In this document: piece after piece, positions 18,831 through 34,401 of the stretch
How the letters are laid out: each line of letters starts with the position of its first letter
Numbering within the stretch: position 1 is the first letter of the stretch
From: Bacillus sp. NTK071
GTDB taxonomy: Bacteria; Bacillota; Bacilli; Bacillales; Guptibacillaceae
Assembly: GCF_017303315.1 (NCBI RefSeq)
Contig: NZ_JAFKOI010000018.1
Location: forward strand, 1-59,077
Length of the DNA stretch: 59,077 nucleotides
Direction: 5' to 3'
Translations under genes and position numbers: made by a program
Notes under the pieces: generated by a model
Databases searched by the model: none
What the model saw: only the letters and a program-made list of their open reading frames with translations
What the model was told of the DNA's origin: nothing

Positions 18831-19523
18831 ATGGCTAAAAGAGGTAAGAAATACCAAGAGGCTGCAAAGCTAGTTGAACGTACAACTTTCTATGAGCCTC
18901 AAGAAGCAGTAGATCTTGTTAAAAAGACTTCTGTAGGAAACTTTGATGGAACTGTTGAAGCAGCAATTCGTCTAGGAGTAGACCCTAAGAAAAACGACCA
19001 GCAGGTTCGTGGCGCGGTTGTACTTCCAAACGGAACTGGTAAAACTCAACGCGTTCTTGTTTTCGCAAAAGGCGAAAAAGCGAAGGAAGCTGAAGCAGCT
19101 GGCGCTGACTATGTTGGAGAAGCTGACTACATCCAGAAAATCAACGGTGGTTGGTTTGACTTTGATGTGATCGTTGCAACTCCAGATATGATGGGCGAAG
19201 TTGGTAAGCTTGGTCGTGTACTTGGACCAAAAGGCTTAATGCCAAACCCGAAAACTGGAACAGTTACTTTCGACGTTGAAAAAGCTGTTAATGAAATCAA
19301 AGCTGGTAAAGTAGAATACCGTGTTGACCGTGCTGGTAACGTCCATGCACCGATCGGTAAAGTATCTTTCGAAGCTGACAAGCTTGTAGAAAACTTGAAC
19401 ACACTTGTAGAAACACTTGTGAAAGTTAAGCCTGCAGCTGCAAAAGGTACGTACCTTAAAAACATTTCGGTTACATCTACAATGGGACCTGGTGTTAAAG
19501 TTAACGCATCAACTTACCGCTAA
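18831..19523 (+). CDS. rplA: 50S ribosomal protein L1
   Basis: L1 forms the mobile L1 stalk at the E site, moves deacylated tRNA, and represses its own operon in many bacteria. The 230 residues show the two-domain pattern with [34 protein letters not shown] (about 130-144) and the C-terminal [16 protein letters not shown] lies nine bases before the ATG. A new promoter for rplJ follows, so rplK-rplA and rplJ-rplL can be transcribed separately. Confidence 0.97.
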   Translation: MAKRGKKYQEAAKLVERTTFYEPQEAVDLVKKTSVGNFDGTVEAAIRLGVDPKKNDQQVRGAVVLPNGTGKTQRVLVFAKGEKAKEAEAAGADYVGEADYIQKINGGWFDFDVIVATPDMMGEVGKLGRVLGPKGLMPNPKTGTVTFDVEKAVNEIKAGKVEYRVDRAGNVHAPIGKVSFEADKLVENLNTLVETLVKVKPAAAKGTYLKNISVTSTMGPGVKVNASTYR

Positions 19524-19535
19524 TTAAATTAGCTG

Positions 19536-19564
19536 TTGACATTTGCGTAGCTATTAAATATACT
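19536..19564 (+). promoter_or_regulatory. SigA-type promoter of rplJ-rplL
   Basis: Consensus TTGACA (19536-19541) and TATACT (19559-19564) with a 17-bp spacer, followed by the L10 leader. Confidence 0.9.
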
Positions 19565-19589
19565 TGTAAATGTTGTTTGATAAATTAAT

Positions 19590-19710
19590 ACTTTCTGTAC
19601 CGTAGACAGCAGGGGTGCATTTGCACTTAATATCCTGCCGAGGTGTGAAGTGATTCGATACGTATGTAATCGTAAAGCCTTCATGTCTTCGGATGTGAAG
19701 GCTTTTTATA
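19590..19710 (+). promoter_or_regulatory. Ribosomal L10 leader RNA with terminal attenuator
   Basis: The stretch ACCGTAGACAGCAGG...CCTGCCGAGGTGTGAAG (about 19598-19650) is the recognisable L10(L12)4-binding leader of Gram-positive bacteria. It is followed by a stem AGCCTTCATGTC/GATGTGAAGGCT with a TTCG loop (19677-19702) and five T residues, an intrinsic terminator. In known L10 leaders the L10-L12 complex controls whether this terminator forms. Confidence 0.88.
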
Positions 19711-19761
19711 TGACCTCATATTCCAGGGCGGTATAGATACATTTCTTTAGGAGGTGGAACT

Positions 19762-20262
19762 ATGAGCAGTATAGTTGAACAGAAGAAGCAACTAGTTACG
19801 GAAATTGCAGACAAACTACGTGATAGCCAATCAACAATCCTTGTTGATTATCGCGGACTTGATGTTTCTGAAGTAACTGAGCTTCGTAAGCAATTGCGTG
19901 ATGCAAACGTTGAGTTCCGTGTTTACAAGAACACAATGACTCGTCGCGCAGCAGAAGAGCTTGAACTTACTGATTTGAATGAACACCTTGTCGGCCCTAC
20001 GGCAATCGCGTTCAGCAATGAAGATGTTGTTGCTCCTGCTAAAATTTTGAACAACTTCGCTAAAAATCACGAAGCTCTTGAAATCAAGACGGGCGTAATC
20101 GAAGGCGGCGTTGTTTCAGTAGAAAAGATCAAAGAACTTGCGGACCTACCAAACCGCGAAGGACTACTTTCTATGTTGCTATCTGTGCTACAAGCACCTA
20201 TGCGCAATATGGCACTTGCTACAAAAGCTGTGGCTGATCAAAAGGAAGAACAAGGCGCGTAA
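19762..20262 (+). CDS. rplJ: 50S ribosomal protein L10
   Basis: L10 anchors the L7/L12 stalk to 23S rRNA and, with L12, represses its own mRNA through the leader upstream. The 166 residues equal the usual Bacillus length: the N-terminal RNA-binding domain ([31 protein letters not shown]) and a C-terminal L12-binding helix (about 130-166). TTAGGAGGTGG precedes the ATG. Confidence 0.97.
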   Translation: MSSIVEQKKQLVTEIADKLRDSQSTILVDYRGLDVSEVTELRKQLRDANVEFRVYKNTMTRRAAEELELTDLNEHLVGPTAIAFSNEDVVAPAKILNNFAKNHEALEIKTGVIEGGVVSVEKIKELADLPNREGLLSMLLSVLQAPMRNMALATKAVADQKEEQGA

Positions 20263-20316
20263 ATACACGGCCTATCAATTGGTATAAATAAAACAAAAAT
20301 TAAGGAGGATTTACTC

Positions 20317-20679
20317 ATGGGTAACGAGCAAATCATTGAAGCAATCAAAGAAATGACAGTTCTTGAGCTTAACGACCTAGTTAAAGCTATCGAAGAAGAA
20401 TTTGGTGTAACTGCAGCAGCTCCAGTAGCAGCAGCAGGTGGCGCAGCAGAAGGTGCTGCTGAAGAGCAATCTGAATTTGACGTAGTTCTTGAAAGTGCTG
20501 GAAGCAGCAAGATCAAGGTTATCAAAGTTGTTCGCGAAATCACTGGTCTTGGCTTGAAAGAAGCTAAAGAACTAGTTGACGGCGCTCCAAGCTCTATCAA
20601 AGAAGGCGTTGCTAAAGAAGAAGCTGAAGAGCTTAAAGCTAAGCTTGAAGAAGTTGGCGCAGTAATCGAAGTTAAGTAA
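20317..20679 (+). CDS. rplL: 50S ribosomal protein L7/L12
   Basis: L12 dimers form the flexible stalk that recruits translation GTPases. The 120-residue product has the dimerisation domain, an alanine- and glycine-rich hinge (about 37-53), and the globular factor-binding domain with [27 protein letters not shown] lies before the ATG. A strong terminator follows, closing the rplJ-rplL unit. Confidence 0.97.
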   Translation: MGNEQIIEAIKEMTVLELNDLVKAIEEEFGVTAAAPVAAAGGAAEGAAEEQSEFDVVLESAGSSKIKVIKVVREITGLGLKEAKELVDGAPSSIKEGVAKEEAEELKAKLEEVGAVIEVK

Positions 20680-20695
20680 TTAATTGCCTGAAACA

Positions 20696-20724
20696 AAAGC
20701 TCGCTTTTAAAAGCGAGCTTTTTG
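20696..20724 (+). terminator. Terminator of rplJ-rplL
   Basis: AAGCTCGCTTT and AAAGCGAGCTT form a perfect stem with a tiny AT loop, followed by T residues. Confidence 0.93.
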
Positions 20725-20807
20725 TTATTGGGCGCTACTATTTTCGGTTATGATGAAAAGCTAGAATGGGAAGGCTTATAGAAATGGCGATGGAAAGAGG
20801 GGAAGCA

Positions 20808-21407
20808 ATGGGAGAACATTATTATACGAAGAATCCAAATGTGAAAAGTGATCGGATGCGTATCGCTGAAGAGCTGCGCGGACGCCGTTTTCAATTCACG
20901 ACTGATTCTGGTGTTTTTTCAAAGAAAGAAGTCGACTTTGGGAGTAAGCTCCTAATCGATACATTTGAAGAACCTGAGATTGAAGGAGATATTGTAGATG
21001 TTGGTTGTGGCTATGGCCCAATCGGCATATCGCTTGCTTCTGAATTTTCAAACCGCCGTTTTTATTTGCTAGATGTTAATGAGCGTGCGACTGAGCTTGC
21101 GATGAACAACGCGATTAAGAGTAGCGTAAATAATGTTACTGTTATGGCGAGTGATCAATTGAGTGCGGTGAAAGACAAAACTTTTGCCTCAGTCATTACA
21201 AATCCACCTATTCGCGCAGGTAAGCAGGTTGTTCATGGGATTCTAGAAGAAGCACATGAAGTTCTAAAAAAAGATGGAACGCTCTGGGTTGTTATTCAAA
21301 AGAAACAAGGGGCACCATCAGCTATTAACAAGCTAGAAGAAATGTTTGAGCATGTTGAAACCGTTGTGAAAAAGAAAGGATACTATATTCTTAAAGCAGT
21401 CAAGTAG
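20808..21407 (+). CDS. ybxB: Class I SAM-dependent methyltransferase, RsmC-like (YbxB)
   Basis: A 199-residue Rossmann methyltransferase. Motif I is DVGCGYGPIGISLA (about 66-79) for SAM binding, and the catalytic-type TNPPIRAG motif (about 130-137) is typical of N2-guanine rRNA methyltransferases of the RsmC/RlmG group. The substrate is inferred only. I chose the ATG at 20808 (MGEHYYTKNPNVKS), with AGAGGGGAAG six bases before it; upstream ATGs at 20766 and 20787 lack sites. Between rplL and rpoB, as in B. subtilis. Confidence 0.88.
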   Translation: MGEHYYTKNPNVKSDRMRIAEELRGRRFQFTTDSGVFSKKEVDFGSKLLIDTFEEPEIEGDIVDVGCGYGPIGISLASEFSNRRFYLLDVNERATELAMNNAIKSSVNNVTVMASDQLSAVKDKTFASVITNPPIRAGKQVVHGILEEAHEVLKKDGTLWVVIQKKQGAPSAINKLEEMFEHVETVVKKKGYYILKAVK

Positions 21408-21423
21408 TTTATTAAATTATCCT

Positions 21424-21452
21424 TTGACTTCATAGACGGGCTATGCTAATAT
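21424..21452 (+). promoter_or_regulatory. SigA-type extended promoter of rpoB-rpoC
   Basis: TTGACT (21424-21429) and TAATAT (21447-21452) with a 17-bp spacer and a TGC extension before the -10 box. Confidence 0.78.
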
Positions 21453-21472
21453 AATATAATGCCAATGATGGA

Positions 21473-21590
21473 TTTTCCAGGCCTTTTTCCTATTGCTATG
21501 GAGAGAGGTATAAAATACCGTCGTCTGGAAAAACTAATATAATCGCTTATAGTTAAGGGGAAATTTATTTATGCCCTTTTTCTTTTTTTG
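21473..21590 (+). promoter_or_regulatory. Structured rpoB leader with weak terminator-like hairpin
   Basis: TTTTCCAG (21473-21480) pairs with CTGGAAAA (21525-21532). Inside lie a 9-bp hairpin (21482-21490 with 21500-21508) and a GGTAT-AAA-ATACC hairpin (21507-21519), giving a three-way junction. Downstream AAGGG/CCCTT (21555-21559 with 21574-21578), with an inner AAAT/ATTT pair, is followed by TTTTTCTTTTTTT. I do not recognise the leader family. Confidence 0.6.
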
Positions 21591-21665
21591 TCCAACGATA
21601 GATTCTGTTTACCAGAACTCACTGGATGAAGAAAATAAATACGCTGGATTTGAGGGGTGAATCAT

Positions 21666-24600
21666 TTGACAGGCCAACTAGTTCAGTATGGACGCCACCG
21701 CCAAAGAAGAAGCTACGCGCGAATCAAAGAAGTGTTGGATTTGCCAAATCTAATTGAGATTCAAACGGCTTCTTATCAATGGTTTCTTGATGAGGGTTTA
21801 CGAGAAATGTTCCAGGATATTTCTCCAATCGAAGATTTCACAGGTAATCTTGTGCTGGAATTTATTGATTACAGCCTTGGTGAACCTAAGTATCCCGTGG
21901 AAGAGACCAAAGAGCGAGATGTAACATATTCTGCACCTTTACGTGTGAAAGTACGCCTGATCAACAAAGAAACAGGTGAAGTAAAGGAACAAGAAGTGTT
22001 CATGGGTGACTTCCCATTAATGACTGAAACAGGTACCTTTATTATTAATGGGGCAGAACGCGTTATCGTATCTCAGCTCGTGCGTTCTCCAAGTGTCTAC
22101 TATAGTGAAAAGATCGATAAGAACGGCAAAAAAGGATATACAGCTACTGTCATTCCAAACCGAGGAGCATGGCTGGAATTTGAAACTGATGCCAAAGATA
22201 TTGTCTATGTACGAATTGATCGTACTAGAAAGCTACCGATTACGGTACTGCTCAGAGCGTTAGGGTTTGGGTCTGATCAAGAAATCATAGATCTCCTAGG
22301 TGAAGATGAATATCTTCGCAATACCCTGGAAAAAGACAACACGGACGGCACAGAAAAAGCGCTTCTAGAAATCTATGAACGCTTACGTCCTGGTGAGCCT
22401 CCGACTGTCGACAACGCTAAAAGCTTACTTGATTCCCGCTTTTTTGATCCGAAGCGCTATGATCTTGCAAACGTAGGCCGTTACAAGATTAACAAGAAGC
22501 TTCATATTAAAAACCGTCTATTCAATCAACGCCTTGCTGAAACGCTCGTTGATCCTGAAACAGGCGAAGTGATTGCAGAAGAGGGCGCGATTCTTGACCG
22601 CCGTCTACTTGATCGTATTCTTCCCGCTCTTGAGACAAACGTTGGCTTTAAAGACGTAGAACCTCATGGTGGAGTAATTGAAGACGAATCAATAGGCTTG
22701 CAATCAATTAAAGTTTACGCACCTGATGATCCAGAAGGAGAGCGTGTAATTAATGTGATTGGAAATGGTGGAGTTGAAACAGGAGTGAAAAACATCACGC
22801 CTGGCGACATCATTTCTTCTATTAACTACTTCTTTAACCTACTTCATCAGGTTGGAAACACCGATGATATTGATCACCTTGGTAACCGTCGACTTCGTTC
22901 GGTTGGTGAACTACTTCAGAACCAATTCCGTATCGGTCTTTCCCGTATGGAACGTGTGGTTCGTGAACGTATGTCTATCCAGGATACGAACGTCATTACG
23001 CCACAGGCGCTAATTAACATTCGTCCTGTTATAGCATCCATCAAAGAGTTCTTCGGAAGCTCTCAGTTGTCTCAGTTTATGGATCAGACGAACCCTCTTG
23101 CTGAATTAACACACAAGCGTCGTCTATCTGCACTTGGACCAGGTGGTTTAACACGTGAACGTGCTGGATTTGAAGTTCGTGACGTACATTACTCTCACTA
23201 TGGAAGAATGTGTCCGATCGAAACACCAGAGGGTCCAAACATCGGACTAATTAACTCGCTTTCTTCTTATGCACGAGTTAATATATTTGGTTTTATTGAA
23301 ACACCATACCGCAGAGTAGATCCTGAAACAGGTAAAGTAACAGAGTTTATTGACTACCTAACTGCTGATGAACAGGATAACTACGTTGTGGCACAGGCAA
23401 ACGCGAAGCTAAACGATGATGGTTCATTCCAGGACGAAGATATTGTTGCTCGTTTCCGTGATGAGAACATTATCATTGCTCGCGAAAAGATCGATTACAT
23501 GGACGTATCCCCGAAACAGGTTGTTTCCGCTGCGACGGCTTGTATCCCGTTCCTTGAGAACGATGACTCCAACCGTGCGCTAATGGGAGCGAACATGCAG
23601 CGTCAAGCTGTACCTTTGATGGTTCCTGAAGCACCAATTGTCGGTACAGGTATGGAACACGTTAACGGAAAAGATTCCGGAGCTGCTGTAATTTGTAAAC
23701 ACGAAGGTATTGTTGAGTTTGCATCTGCTGCAGAAATTCGTGTGCGCCGTGTATCTGTCATTGATGGTGAGGAAGTTAAAGGCGACCTTGATCGCTACAA
23801 ATTGCTTAAATTCATTCGTTCCAACCAAGGAACGTGTTATAACCAAAAGCCGATTGTCGTTGAAGGCGACCGAGTTGTAAAAGGAGAAATCCTTGGAGAC
23901 GGACCTTCAATGGAAAAAGGTGAAATGGCACTCGGGCGTAACGTTCTTGTCGGATTTATGACATGGGAAGGTTACAACTACGAGGATGCTATTATTATGA
24001 GCGAACGTCTCGTAAAAGATGACGTATATACTTCAATTCATATCGAAGAGTATGAATCCGAAGCTCGCGACACTAAGCTTGGACCTGAAGAAATTACTCG
24101 TGATATTCCAAACGTTGGGGAAGACGCACTTCGTAACCTCGATGAACGCGGAATTATTCGTATGGGTGCTGAGGTAAAAGATGGAGATATTCTTGTTGGT
24201 AAAGTTACTCCTAAGGGTGTAACAGAACTAACAGCTGAAGAACGTCTACTTCATGCAATCTTTGGAGAAAAAGCTCGTGAAGTTCGTGATACATCTCTCC
24301 GTGTACCTCACGGTGGCGATGGTATTGTACTTGATGTGAAGATCTTTAACCGTGAAGACGGCGATGAGCTTCCTCCGGGAGTAAATCAACTTGTTCGTGT
24401 TTATATCGTACAGAAGCGTAAGATTCATGAAGGAGATAAGATGGCAGGTCGCCATGGTAACAAAGGTGTTATCTCAAGGATTCTTCCTGAAGAAGATATG
24501 CCATATTTACCAGATGGTACGCCAATCGATATCATGTTGAACCCACTTGGTGTTCCTTCTCGTATGAACATTGGACAGGTACTAGAGTTGCATATCGGTA

Positions 24601-25208
24601 TGGCTGCACGCGCACTTGGTATTCACGTAGCAACACCAGTATTTGATGGAGCGCGTGAAGAAGATGTGTGGGAAACACTTGAAGAAGCAGGTATGCCACG
24701 TGATGGTAAAACTGTTCTTTACGATGGTCGTTCGGGTGAACCATTCGACAACCGTATTTCTGTCGGAGTTATGTATATGATTAAACTTGCTCACATGGTT
24801 GATGACAAACTTCACGCACGTTCTACTGGGCCATATTCACTTGTTACTCAGCAACCGCTTGGTGGTAAAGCACAATTCGGTGGACAGCGTTTCGGTGAGA
24901 TGGAAGTTTGGGCACTTGAAGCATATGGTGCTGCATACACCCTTCAAGAGATTCTGACTGTGAAGTCGGATGATGTTGTTGGACGTGTTAAGACTTACGA
25001 GGCAATCGTAAAAGGTGAAAATGTTCCTGAGCCTGGTATTCCAGAGTCGTTTAAAGTTCTAATCAAAGAGTTGCAATCACTTGGTATGGACGTGAAAATG
25101 CTAGCTAGTGATGAGCAAGAGATTGAAATGAAAGAGTTAGACGATGAAGAAGACCAATCCAGTGAGAAATTGAACTTGAATGTTGGGTCAAATCAGGCGA
25201 GTGAGTAA
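21666..25208 (+). CDS. rpoB: DNA-directed RNA polymerase subunit beta
   Basis: Large catalytic subunit of RNA polymerase. The TTG at 21666 ([18 protein letters not shown]) is eight bases after GAGGGGTG, as in B. subtilis; the GTG at 21657 overlaps that site. This gives 1180 residues. The rifampicin-binding region reads [20 protein letters not shown] then [13 protein letters not shown], the usual sensitive type. Further conserved pieces are GRHGNKGV and the C-terminal [18 protein letters not shown]. An acidic, variable tail ends the protein. rpoC follows after 35 bases. Confidence 0.98.
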   Translation: MTGQLVQYGRHRQRRSYARIKEVLDLPNLIEIQTASYQWFLDEGLREMFQDISPIEDFTGNLVLEFIDYSLGEPKYPVEETKERDVTYSAPLRVKVRLINKETGEVKEQEVFMGDFPLMTETGTFIINGAERVIVSQLVRSPSVYYSEKIDKNGKKGYTATVIPNRGAWLEFETDAKDIVYVRIDRTRKLPITVLLRALGFGSDQEIIDLLGEDEYLRNTLEKDNTDGTEKALLEIYERLRPGEPPTVDNAKSLLDSRFFDPKRYDLANVGRYKINKKLHIKNRLFNQRLAETLVDPETGEVIAEEGAILDRRLLDRILPALETNVGFKDVEPHGGVIEDESIGLQSIKVYAPDDPEGERVINVIGNGGVETGVKNITPGDIISSINYFFNLLHQVGNTDDIDHLGNRRLRSVGELLQNQFRIGLSRMERVVRERMSIQDTNVITPQALINIRPVIASIKEFFGSSQLSQFMDQTNPLAELTHKRRLSALGPGGLTRERAGFEVRDVHYSHYGRMCPIETPEGPNIGLINSLSSYARVNIFGFIETPYRRVDPETGKVTEFIDYLTADEQDNYVVAQANAKLNDDGSFQDEDIVARFRDENIIIAREKIDYMDVSPKQVVSAATACIPFLENDDSNRALMGANMQRQAVPLMVPEAPIVGTGMEHVNGKDSGAAVICKHEGIVEFASAAEIRVRRVSVIDGEEVKGDLDRYKLLKFIRSNQGTCYNQKPIVVEGDRVVKGEILGDGPSMEKGEMALGRNVLVGFMTWEGYNYEDAIIMSERLVKDDVYTSIHIEEYESEARDTKLGPEEITRDIPNVGEDALRNLDERGIIRMGAEVKDGDILVGKVTPKGVTELTAEERLLHAIFGEKAREVRDTSLRVPHGGDGIVLDVKIFNREDGDELPPGVNQLVRVYIVQKRKIHEGDKMAGRHGNKGVISRILPEEDMPYLPDGTPIDIMLNPLGVPSRMNIGQVLELHIGMAARALGIHVATPVFDGAREEDVWETLEEAGMPRDGKTVLYDGRSGEPFDNRISVGVMYMIKLAHMVDDKLHARSTGPYSLVTQQPLGGKAQFGGQRFGEMEVWALEAYGAAYTLQEILTVKSDDVVGRVKTYEAIVKGENVPEPGIPESFKVLIKELQSLGMDVKMLASDEQEIEMKELDDEEDQSSEKLNLNVGSNQASE

Positions 25209-25243
25209 GGGTTAAAGCTGAATTCTAAAGGGAGGTAGGCCCC

Positions 25244-28200
25244 TTGATAGATGTCAATAAATTTGAGTATATGAAAATCGGTCTGGCGTCACCGGATAAA
25301 ATCCGCTCTTGGTCAAGAGGAGAAGTTAAAAAGCCAGAAACCATTAACTACCGTACCTTAAAGCCAGAGAAAGATGGTCTTTTCTGTGAGCGTATCTTCG
25401 GACCTACAAAAGACTGGGAATGTCATTGTGGGAAATACAAACGTATCCGTTATAAAGGTGTCGTTTGTGATCGCTGCGGAGTTGAAGTAACACGTGCGAA
25501 AGTACGTCGTGAGAGAATGGGGCACATCGAGCTTGCTGCTCCTGTCTCTCACATCTGGTACTTTAAAGGCATTCCAAGCCGTATGGGACTTGTTCTTGAC
25601 ATGTCTCCACGCGCACTTGAAGAAGTAATATATTTTGCTTCTTATGTAGTAACTGAAGCTGGTGACACACCGCTTGAGAAGAAACAACTACTTTCTGAGA
25701 AAGAGTACCGTGCATACCGTGAAAAGTATGGCAAAACTTTCTCTGCAGAAATGGGTGCGGAAGCAATCCGCAAACTATTGTTTGATATCGACCTTGATAA
25801 AGAAGTTGATATCCTGAAGGAAGAGCTTAAAACAGCACAAGGACAACGTAGAACTCGTGCAATTAAGCGTCTTGAAGTACTAGAGGCATTCCGTGGTTCT
25901 GGTAACAACCCGTCATGGATGATTCTTGATGTTCTTCCGGTTATTCCTCCAGAGCTTCGCCCAATGGTGCAGCTTGATGGTGGACGATTTGCGACATCAG
26001 ATTTAAACGATCTGTATCGTCGTGTAATCAACCGTAATAACCGTCTTAAGCGACTTCTAGATCTTGGTGCACCAAGCATTATCGTACAAAACGAAAAACG
26101 CATGCTTCAGGAAGCTGTCGACGCTCTTATTGATAATGGTCGTCGCGGTCGTCCTGTAACAGGTCCGGGTAACCGTCCATTGAAGTCTCTTTCTCACATG
26201 TTGAAAGGGAAGCAAGGACGTTTCCGTCAGAACCTACTAGGTAAGCGTGTTGACTATTCAGGTCGTTCAGTTATCGTTGTAGGACCGTCACTTAAGATGT
26301 ATCAGTGTGGACTTCCAAAAGAAATGGCGCTTGAACTATTCAAACCTTTCGTAATGAAAGAGCTTGTTTCAAAAGGTCTTGCACACAACATTAAGAGTGC
26401 GAAACGTAAAGTAGAAAAAGTTCACCCTGAAGTTTGGGACGTATTGGAAAACGTAATTAAAGAACATCCAGTTCTTCTTAACCGTGCACCAACACTTCAC
26501 AGGCTTGGAATTCAAGCATTCGAACCAATTCTAGTTGAAGGACGCGCAATTCGTCTTCACCCACTCGTTTGTACAGCATATAACGCTGACTTTGATGGTG
26601 ACCAAATGGCCGTTCACGTACCGCTTTCTGCAGAAGCACAGGCAGAAGCGCGTATCTTAATGCTTGCAGCACAGAATATCCTTAACCCGAAAGATGGTAA
26701 GCCAGTTGTAACACCATCACAGGATATGGTTCTAGGTAACTACTACCTGACTATGGAACGTGAAGGAGCAATCGGTGAGGGTTCTGTATTCAAAGATACT
26801 AACGAAGCATTAATTGCCTACCAGAATGGTTATGTACACCTTCATTCTCGTGTAGCAATTCCAGCTGCTTCATTAAATAAATCTGCTTTTACTGAAGAGC
26901 AGAACAAGCAACTGCTTGTAACAACTGTTGGTAAGTTGATTTTCAACGAAATCCTTCCGGAGTCGTTCCCATATATCAATGAGCCGACAACAACTAACCT
27001 TGAAATTGCGACACCAGAGAATTACTTCCTTCCTCACGGCGTGAATGTGAAAGAAGAAATTGCTCAGCGCGAATTAATCTCACCATTTAAGAAGGGTATT
27101 CTTGGTAAGATCATCGCAGAGGTGTTCAAGCGTTTCAAAGTTACAGAAACATCTAGAATGCTTGACCGCATGAAGGACCTAGGCTTTAAGTACTCTACTA
27201 AAGCTGGTATTACCGTTGGTGTTGCTGACGTTGTGGTACTTGCTGAGAAACAAGAGATTGTACAAGAAGCTGAAGAAAAAGTTGAAAAGGTTCTTAAACA
27301 ATTCCGTCGTGGTCTCATTACGGATGATGAACGTTACGACCGTGTTATCGCAATTTGGAGTAGTGCAAAAGATCGTATCCAAGAAAAACTAATGACTCGT
27401 CTAGAAAAAGATAACCCAATCTTTATGATGAGTGATTCAGGTGCTCGAGGTAACGCATCTAACTTTACTCAACTTGCTGGTATGCGTGGATTGATGGCTA
27501 ACCCATCTGGACAGATCATCGAACTTCCGATCAAGTCCAGCTTCCGTGAAGGTCTAACGGTTCTTGAGTACTTTATTTCTACTCACGGTGCTCGTAAAGG
27601 TCTTGCTGATACGGCACTTAAAACAGCTGACTCAGGTTACCTTACTCGTCGTCTTGTTGACGTGGCACAAGATGTCATCGTTCGTGAAGACGATTGTGGA
27701 ACAGATAGAGGCCTTGAAGTTAGCGCAATTAAAAACGGTAATGAGTTAATTGAAGGACTGTATGATCGTCTTGTAGGCCGTGTTGCATTCAAGAAGGTTA
27801 GACATCCTGAGACGAACGAAGTTCTCGTTGATAAAAACAACCTAATCACTGAAGACATCGCTACTGATATTGTAGAAGCCGGTATTGAGAATGTTTATAT
27901 CCGTTCTGCATTCACATGTAGTACGAGTCACGGTGTATGTAAGAAGTGTTACGGACGTAACCTTGCTACAGGTACTCGCGTAGAAGTTGGGGAAGCAGTT
28001 GGAATTATTGCTGCACAATCAATCGGTGAACCTGGTACTCAGTTAACAATGCGTACGTTCCACACTGGTGGGGTTGCCGGAGATGATATCACTCAAGGTC
28101 TTCCTCGTATCCAGGAGCTATTTGAAGCACGTAACCCGAAAGGTCAGGCTGTTATTTCTGAACTTGACGGTAAGGTGATTGATTTAGCTGAAGTTAAAGA

Positions 28201-28864
28201 AAAGAAAGAGATCGTTGTTCAGGGCGAAACTGAAACAAGAAACTACCCTGTACCTTACGGCGCTCGTCTTAAGATCGTTGTAGGTGATGAAGTTAAGGCT
28301 GGTCAAGCTCTTACAGAAGGTTCGATCGATCCTAAACAACTTCTTACAATTAGCGGAATTGACGGCGTACAAGAGTATCTTCTTGCTGAAGTACAGAAGG
28401 TATACCGTATGCAGGGTGTTGAAATTGGTGATAAGCACGTTGAAGTAATGGTCCGTCAGATGATGCGTAAAATTCGCGTTATTGATGCGGGTGATACTGA
28501 AGTGTTGCCAGGATCTCTTATCGACATTCATCAGTTCAAAGCAGTTAACCGTAAAGTTCTTAGACAGGGTGGTCTTCCTGCTACAGGACGTCCGGTACTT
28601 CTTGGTATTACAAAAGCATCTCTTGAAACTGAATCATTCCTATCTGCAGCATCCTTCCAGGAAACGACTCGTGTCCTAACTGATGCAGCAATTAAAGGTA
28701 AACGTGATGAACTACTTGGTCTTAAGGAGAACGTAATTATCGGTAAACTTGTTCCGGCAGGTACTGGTATGCAACGTTACCGCAGGATCAATGTAGCAGG
28801 TGAAGCACAAGAGGCAGAACAGCTTTTAGAAGAAGAAGAAAGTGCTTTGGTTAGTCAAGAATAA
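25244..28864 (+). CDS. rpoC: DNA-directed RNA polymerase subunit beta'
   Basis: Carries the catalytic magnesium in NADFDGDQM (about 447-455). Zinc site 1 is made by cysteines 60, 62, 75 and 78, and zinc site 2 by the later DDCGTDRG and [13 protein letters not shown]. The bridge and trigger helix parts ([17 protein letters not shown]) are intact. The 1206 residues match the Bacillus form, which lacks the large inserts of Gram-negative enzymes. The start is a TTG after GGGAGGTAGG. Co-transcribed with rpoB. Confidence 0.98.
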   Translation: MIDVNKFEYMKIGLASPDKIRSWSRGEVKKPETINYRTLKPEKDGLFCERIFGPTKDWECHCGKYKRIRYKGVVCDRCGVEVTRAKVRRERMGHIELAAPVSHIWYFKGIPSRMGLVLDMSPRALEEVIYFASYVVTEAGDTPLEKKQLLSEKEYRAYREKYGKTFSAEMGAEAIRKLLFDIDLDKEVDILKEELKTAQGQRRTRAIKRLEVLEAFRGSGNNPSWMILDVLPVIPPELRPMVQLDGGRFATSDLNDLYRRVINRNNRLKRLLDLGAPSIIVQNEKRMLQEAVDALIDNGRRGRPVTGPGNRPLKSLSHMLKGKQGRFRQNLLGKRVDYSGRSVIVVGPSLKMYQCGLPKEMALELFKPFVMKELVSKGLAHNIKSAKRKVEKVHPEVWDVLENVIKEHPVLLNRAPTLHRLGIQAFEPILVEGRAIRLHPLVCTAYNADFDGDQMAVHVPLSAEAQAEARILMLAAQNILNPKDGKPVVTPSQDMVLGNYYLTMEREGAIGEGSVFKDTNEALIAYQNGYVHLHSRVAIPAASLNKSAFTEEQNKQLLVTTVGKLIFNEILPESFPYINEPTTTNLEIATPENYFLPHGVNVKEEIAQRELISPFKKGILGKIIAEVFKRFKVTETSRMLDRMKDLGFKYSTKAGITVGVADVVVLAEKQEIVQEAEEKVEKVLKQFRRGLITDDERYDRVIAIWSSAKDRIQEKLMTRLEKDNPIFMMSDSGARGNASNFTQLAGMRGLMANPSGQIIELPIKSSFREGLTVLEYFISTHGARKGLADTALKTADSGYLTRRLVDVAQDVIVREDDCGTDRGLEVSAIKNGNELIEGLYDRLVGRVAFKKVRHPETNEVLVDKNNLITEDIATDIVEAGIENVYIRSAFTCSTSHGVCKKCYGRNLATGTRVEVGEAVGIIAAQSIGEPGTQLTMRTFHTGGVAGDDITQGLPRIQELFEARNPKGQAVISELDGKVIDLAEVKEKKEIVVQGETETRNYPVPYGARLKIVVGDEVKAGQALTEGSIDPKQLLTISGIDGVQEYLLAEVQKVYRMQGVEIGDKHVEVMVRQMMRKIRVIDAGDTEVLPGSLIDIHQFKAVNRKVLRQGGLPATGRPVLLGITKASLETESFLSAASFQETTRVLTDAAIKGKRDELLGLKENVIIGKLVPAGTGMQRYRRINVAGEAQEAEQLLEEEESALVSQE

Positions 28865-28875
28865 ACAGGGAAGTG

Positions 28876-28904
28876 TTGACATCGGGAGTGCAGGGTGATA
28901 TTAT
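28876..28904 (+). promoter_or_regulatory. Strong extended SigA promoter for rplGB-rpsL operon
   Basis: Consensus TTGACA (28876-28881), 17-bp spacer, TATTAT (28899-28904) preceded by TGA (extended -10). Two nested inverted repeats enclose it: AACAGG (28864-28869) with CCTGTT (28926-28931), and ATCGGGAG (28881-28888) with CTCCCGAT (28915-28922). Confidence 0.85.
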
Positions 28905-28949
28905 ATCCAAGGTGCTCCCGATAATCCTGTTACTTTGGAGGATATGTTC

Positions 28950-29734
<785 letters not shown>

Positions 29735-29773
29735 TAGCTTACAATTAACTAAAATATGAAAGGGGGTTAACCC

Positions 29774-30244
29774 ATGCCACGTAAAGGTCCAGTAGAACGT
29801 CGTGACGTATTACCAGATCCAATTTACAAATCCAAGCTAGTTACTCGCCTGATCAACCGCCTTATGGTAGATGGTCAGAAGGGTAAAGCTCAGCAAGTGC
29901 TATACAAAGCATTTGATCTTGTACAAGAACGCACAAACACAGAGGCTATGGAAGTATTTGACCAAGCGTTGAAAAACGTTATGCCAGTACTTGAAGTACG
30001 CGCTCGTCGTGTTGGTGGTGCTAACTACCAGGTGCCGGTTGAAGTTCGTCCAGAACGTCGTACAACTCTAGGTCTTCGCTACCTTGTGAACTATTCCCGT
30101 CTTCGCGGTGAAAAGACTATGGTAGAAAGACTTGCTAATGAAATTATGGATGCAGCTAACAACACAGGTGCTTCTGTTAAAAAGCGTGAAGAACAGCACA
30201 AAATGGCTGAAGCAAACAAAGCGTTTGCTCACTATCGCTGGTAA
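29774..30244 (+). CDS. rpsG: 30S ribosomal protein S7
   Basis: S7 nucleates assembly of the 30S head by binding the 3' domain of 16S rRNA and contacts E-site tRNA. The 156-residue product is of the usual length: [16 protein letters not shown] at the start, then the helical core with [23 protein letters not shown] precedes the ATG. It is 39 bases after rpsL and before fusA; in other bacteria S7 represses the str operon. Confidence 0.97.
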   Translation: MPRKGPVERRDVLPDPIYKSKLVTRLINRLMVDGQKGKAQQVLYKAFDLVQERTNTEAMEVFDQALKNVMPVLEVRARRVGGANYQVPVEVRPERRTTLGLRYLVNYSRLRGEKTMVERLANEIMDAANNTGASVKKREEQHKMAEANKAFAHYRW

Positions 30245-30290
30245 TCAACAAACAACACAAATCCCTTTATAAAAGGAAGGAGAAATACTA

Positions 30291-32369
<2,079 letters not shown>

Positions 32370-32398
32370 TTGTAGCAAAGTAACTTTTGTTGTAATCT

Positions 32399-32435
32399 AA
32401 GATAGGCGAGATTGATTCACTCATACGCCTATCTT
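32399..32435 (+). promoter_or_regulatory. 10-bp perfect hairpin between fusA and tuf
   Basis: AAGATAGGCG (32399-32408) pairs exactly with CGCCTATCTT (32426-32435) around a 17-nt loop. No T-run follows. A weak promoter-like pair TTGTAG (32370-32375) and TAATCT (32393-32398) just precedes it, so the hairpin might also form the 5' end of a tuf transcript. Confidence 0.55.
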
Positions 32436-32475
32436 GGCATAGATAATTTCAACGTAATTAAAGGAGGAAACACTA

Positions 32476-33666
<1,191 letters not shown>

Positions 33667-33688
33667 TCTATCTCTATGATTTAACAAA

Positions 33689-33715
33689 ACACCCGGATTT
33701 TTCCGGGTGTTTTTT
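33689..33715 (+). terminator. Terminator of the str operon
   Basis: ACACCCGGA-TTTT-TCCGGGTGT stem-loop (33689-33710) followed by a T-run. Confidence 0.95.
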
Positions 33716-33810
33716 ATTTTGAATCTATGTTAGATTAGAGAAATGAGTTCGATAGAGATCGATCCAAACCTTAAACGGTTTAATGAATAGTCTGAAATTG
33801 CTTTTAGGCC

Positions 33811-33839
33811 TTGCATTTTTCGGCCCAGGCCGTTATACT
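33811..33839 (+). promoter_or_regulatory. S10 operon promoter P1
   Basis: TTGCAT (33811-33816), a 17-bp spacer and TATACT (33834-33839). Confidence 0.8.
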
Positions 33840-33883
33840 ATCAAGAGTGTGCGATCGACATACTTTTGAATTAGCAGAAGTCC

Positions 33884-33912
33884 TTGCATTTAGGCTCTTG
33901 CTTTAGTATAAT
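33884..33912 (+). promoter_or_regulatory. S10 operon promoter P2
   Basis: TTGCAT (33884-33889), a 17-bp spacer and perfect TATAAT (33907-33912). The -35 box and spacer length are the same as in P1, 73 bases upstream. Confidence 0.87.
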
Positions 33913-33929
33913 ATGAATGTTGGTCATAA

Positions 33930-34355
<426 letters not shown>

Positions 34356-34401
34356 TAGAACGCTAAATAAATTATTTAAAAACAATTAGGAGGTGTGACG
34401 A

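Noticed and set aside
20238-20696. 152-residue minus-strand open frame over rplL
   Set aside because: It is the antisense of the alanine/glutamate-rich rplL gene, with serine/alanine-rich composition and no ribosome binding site.
21666-25208. Rifampicin-resistance substitutions in rpoB
   Set aside because: The rifampicin-binding segment shows the usual sensitive residues.
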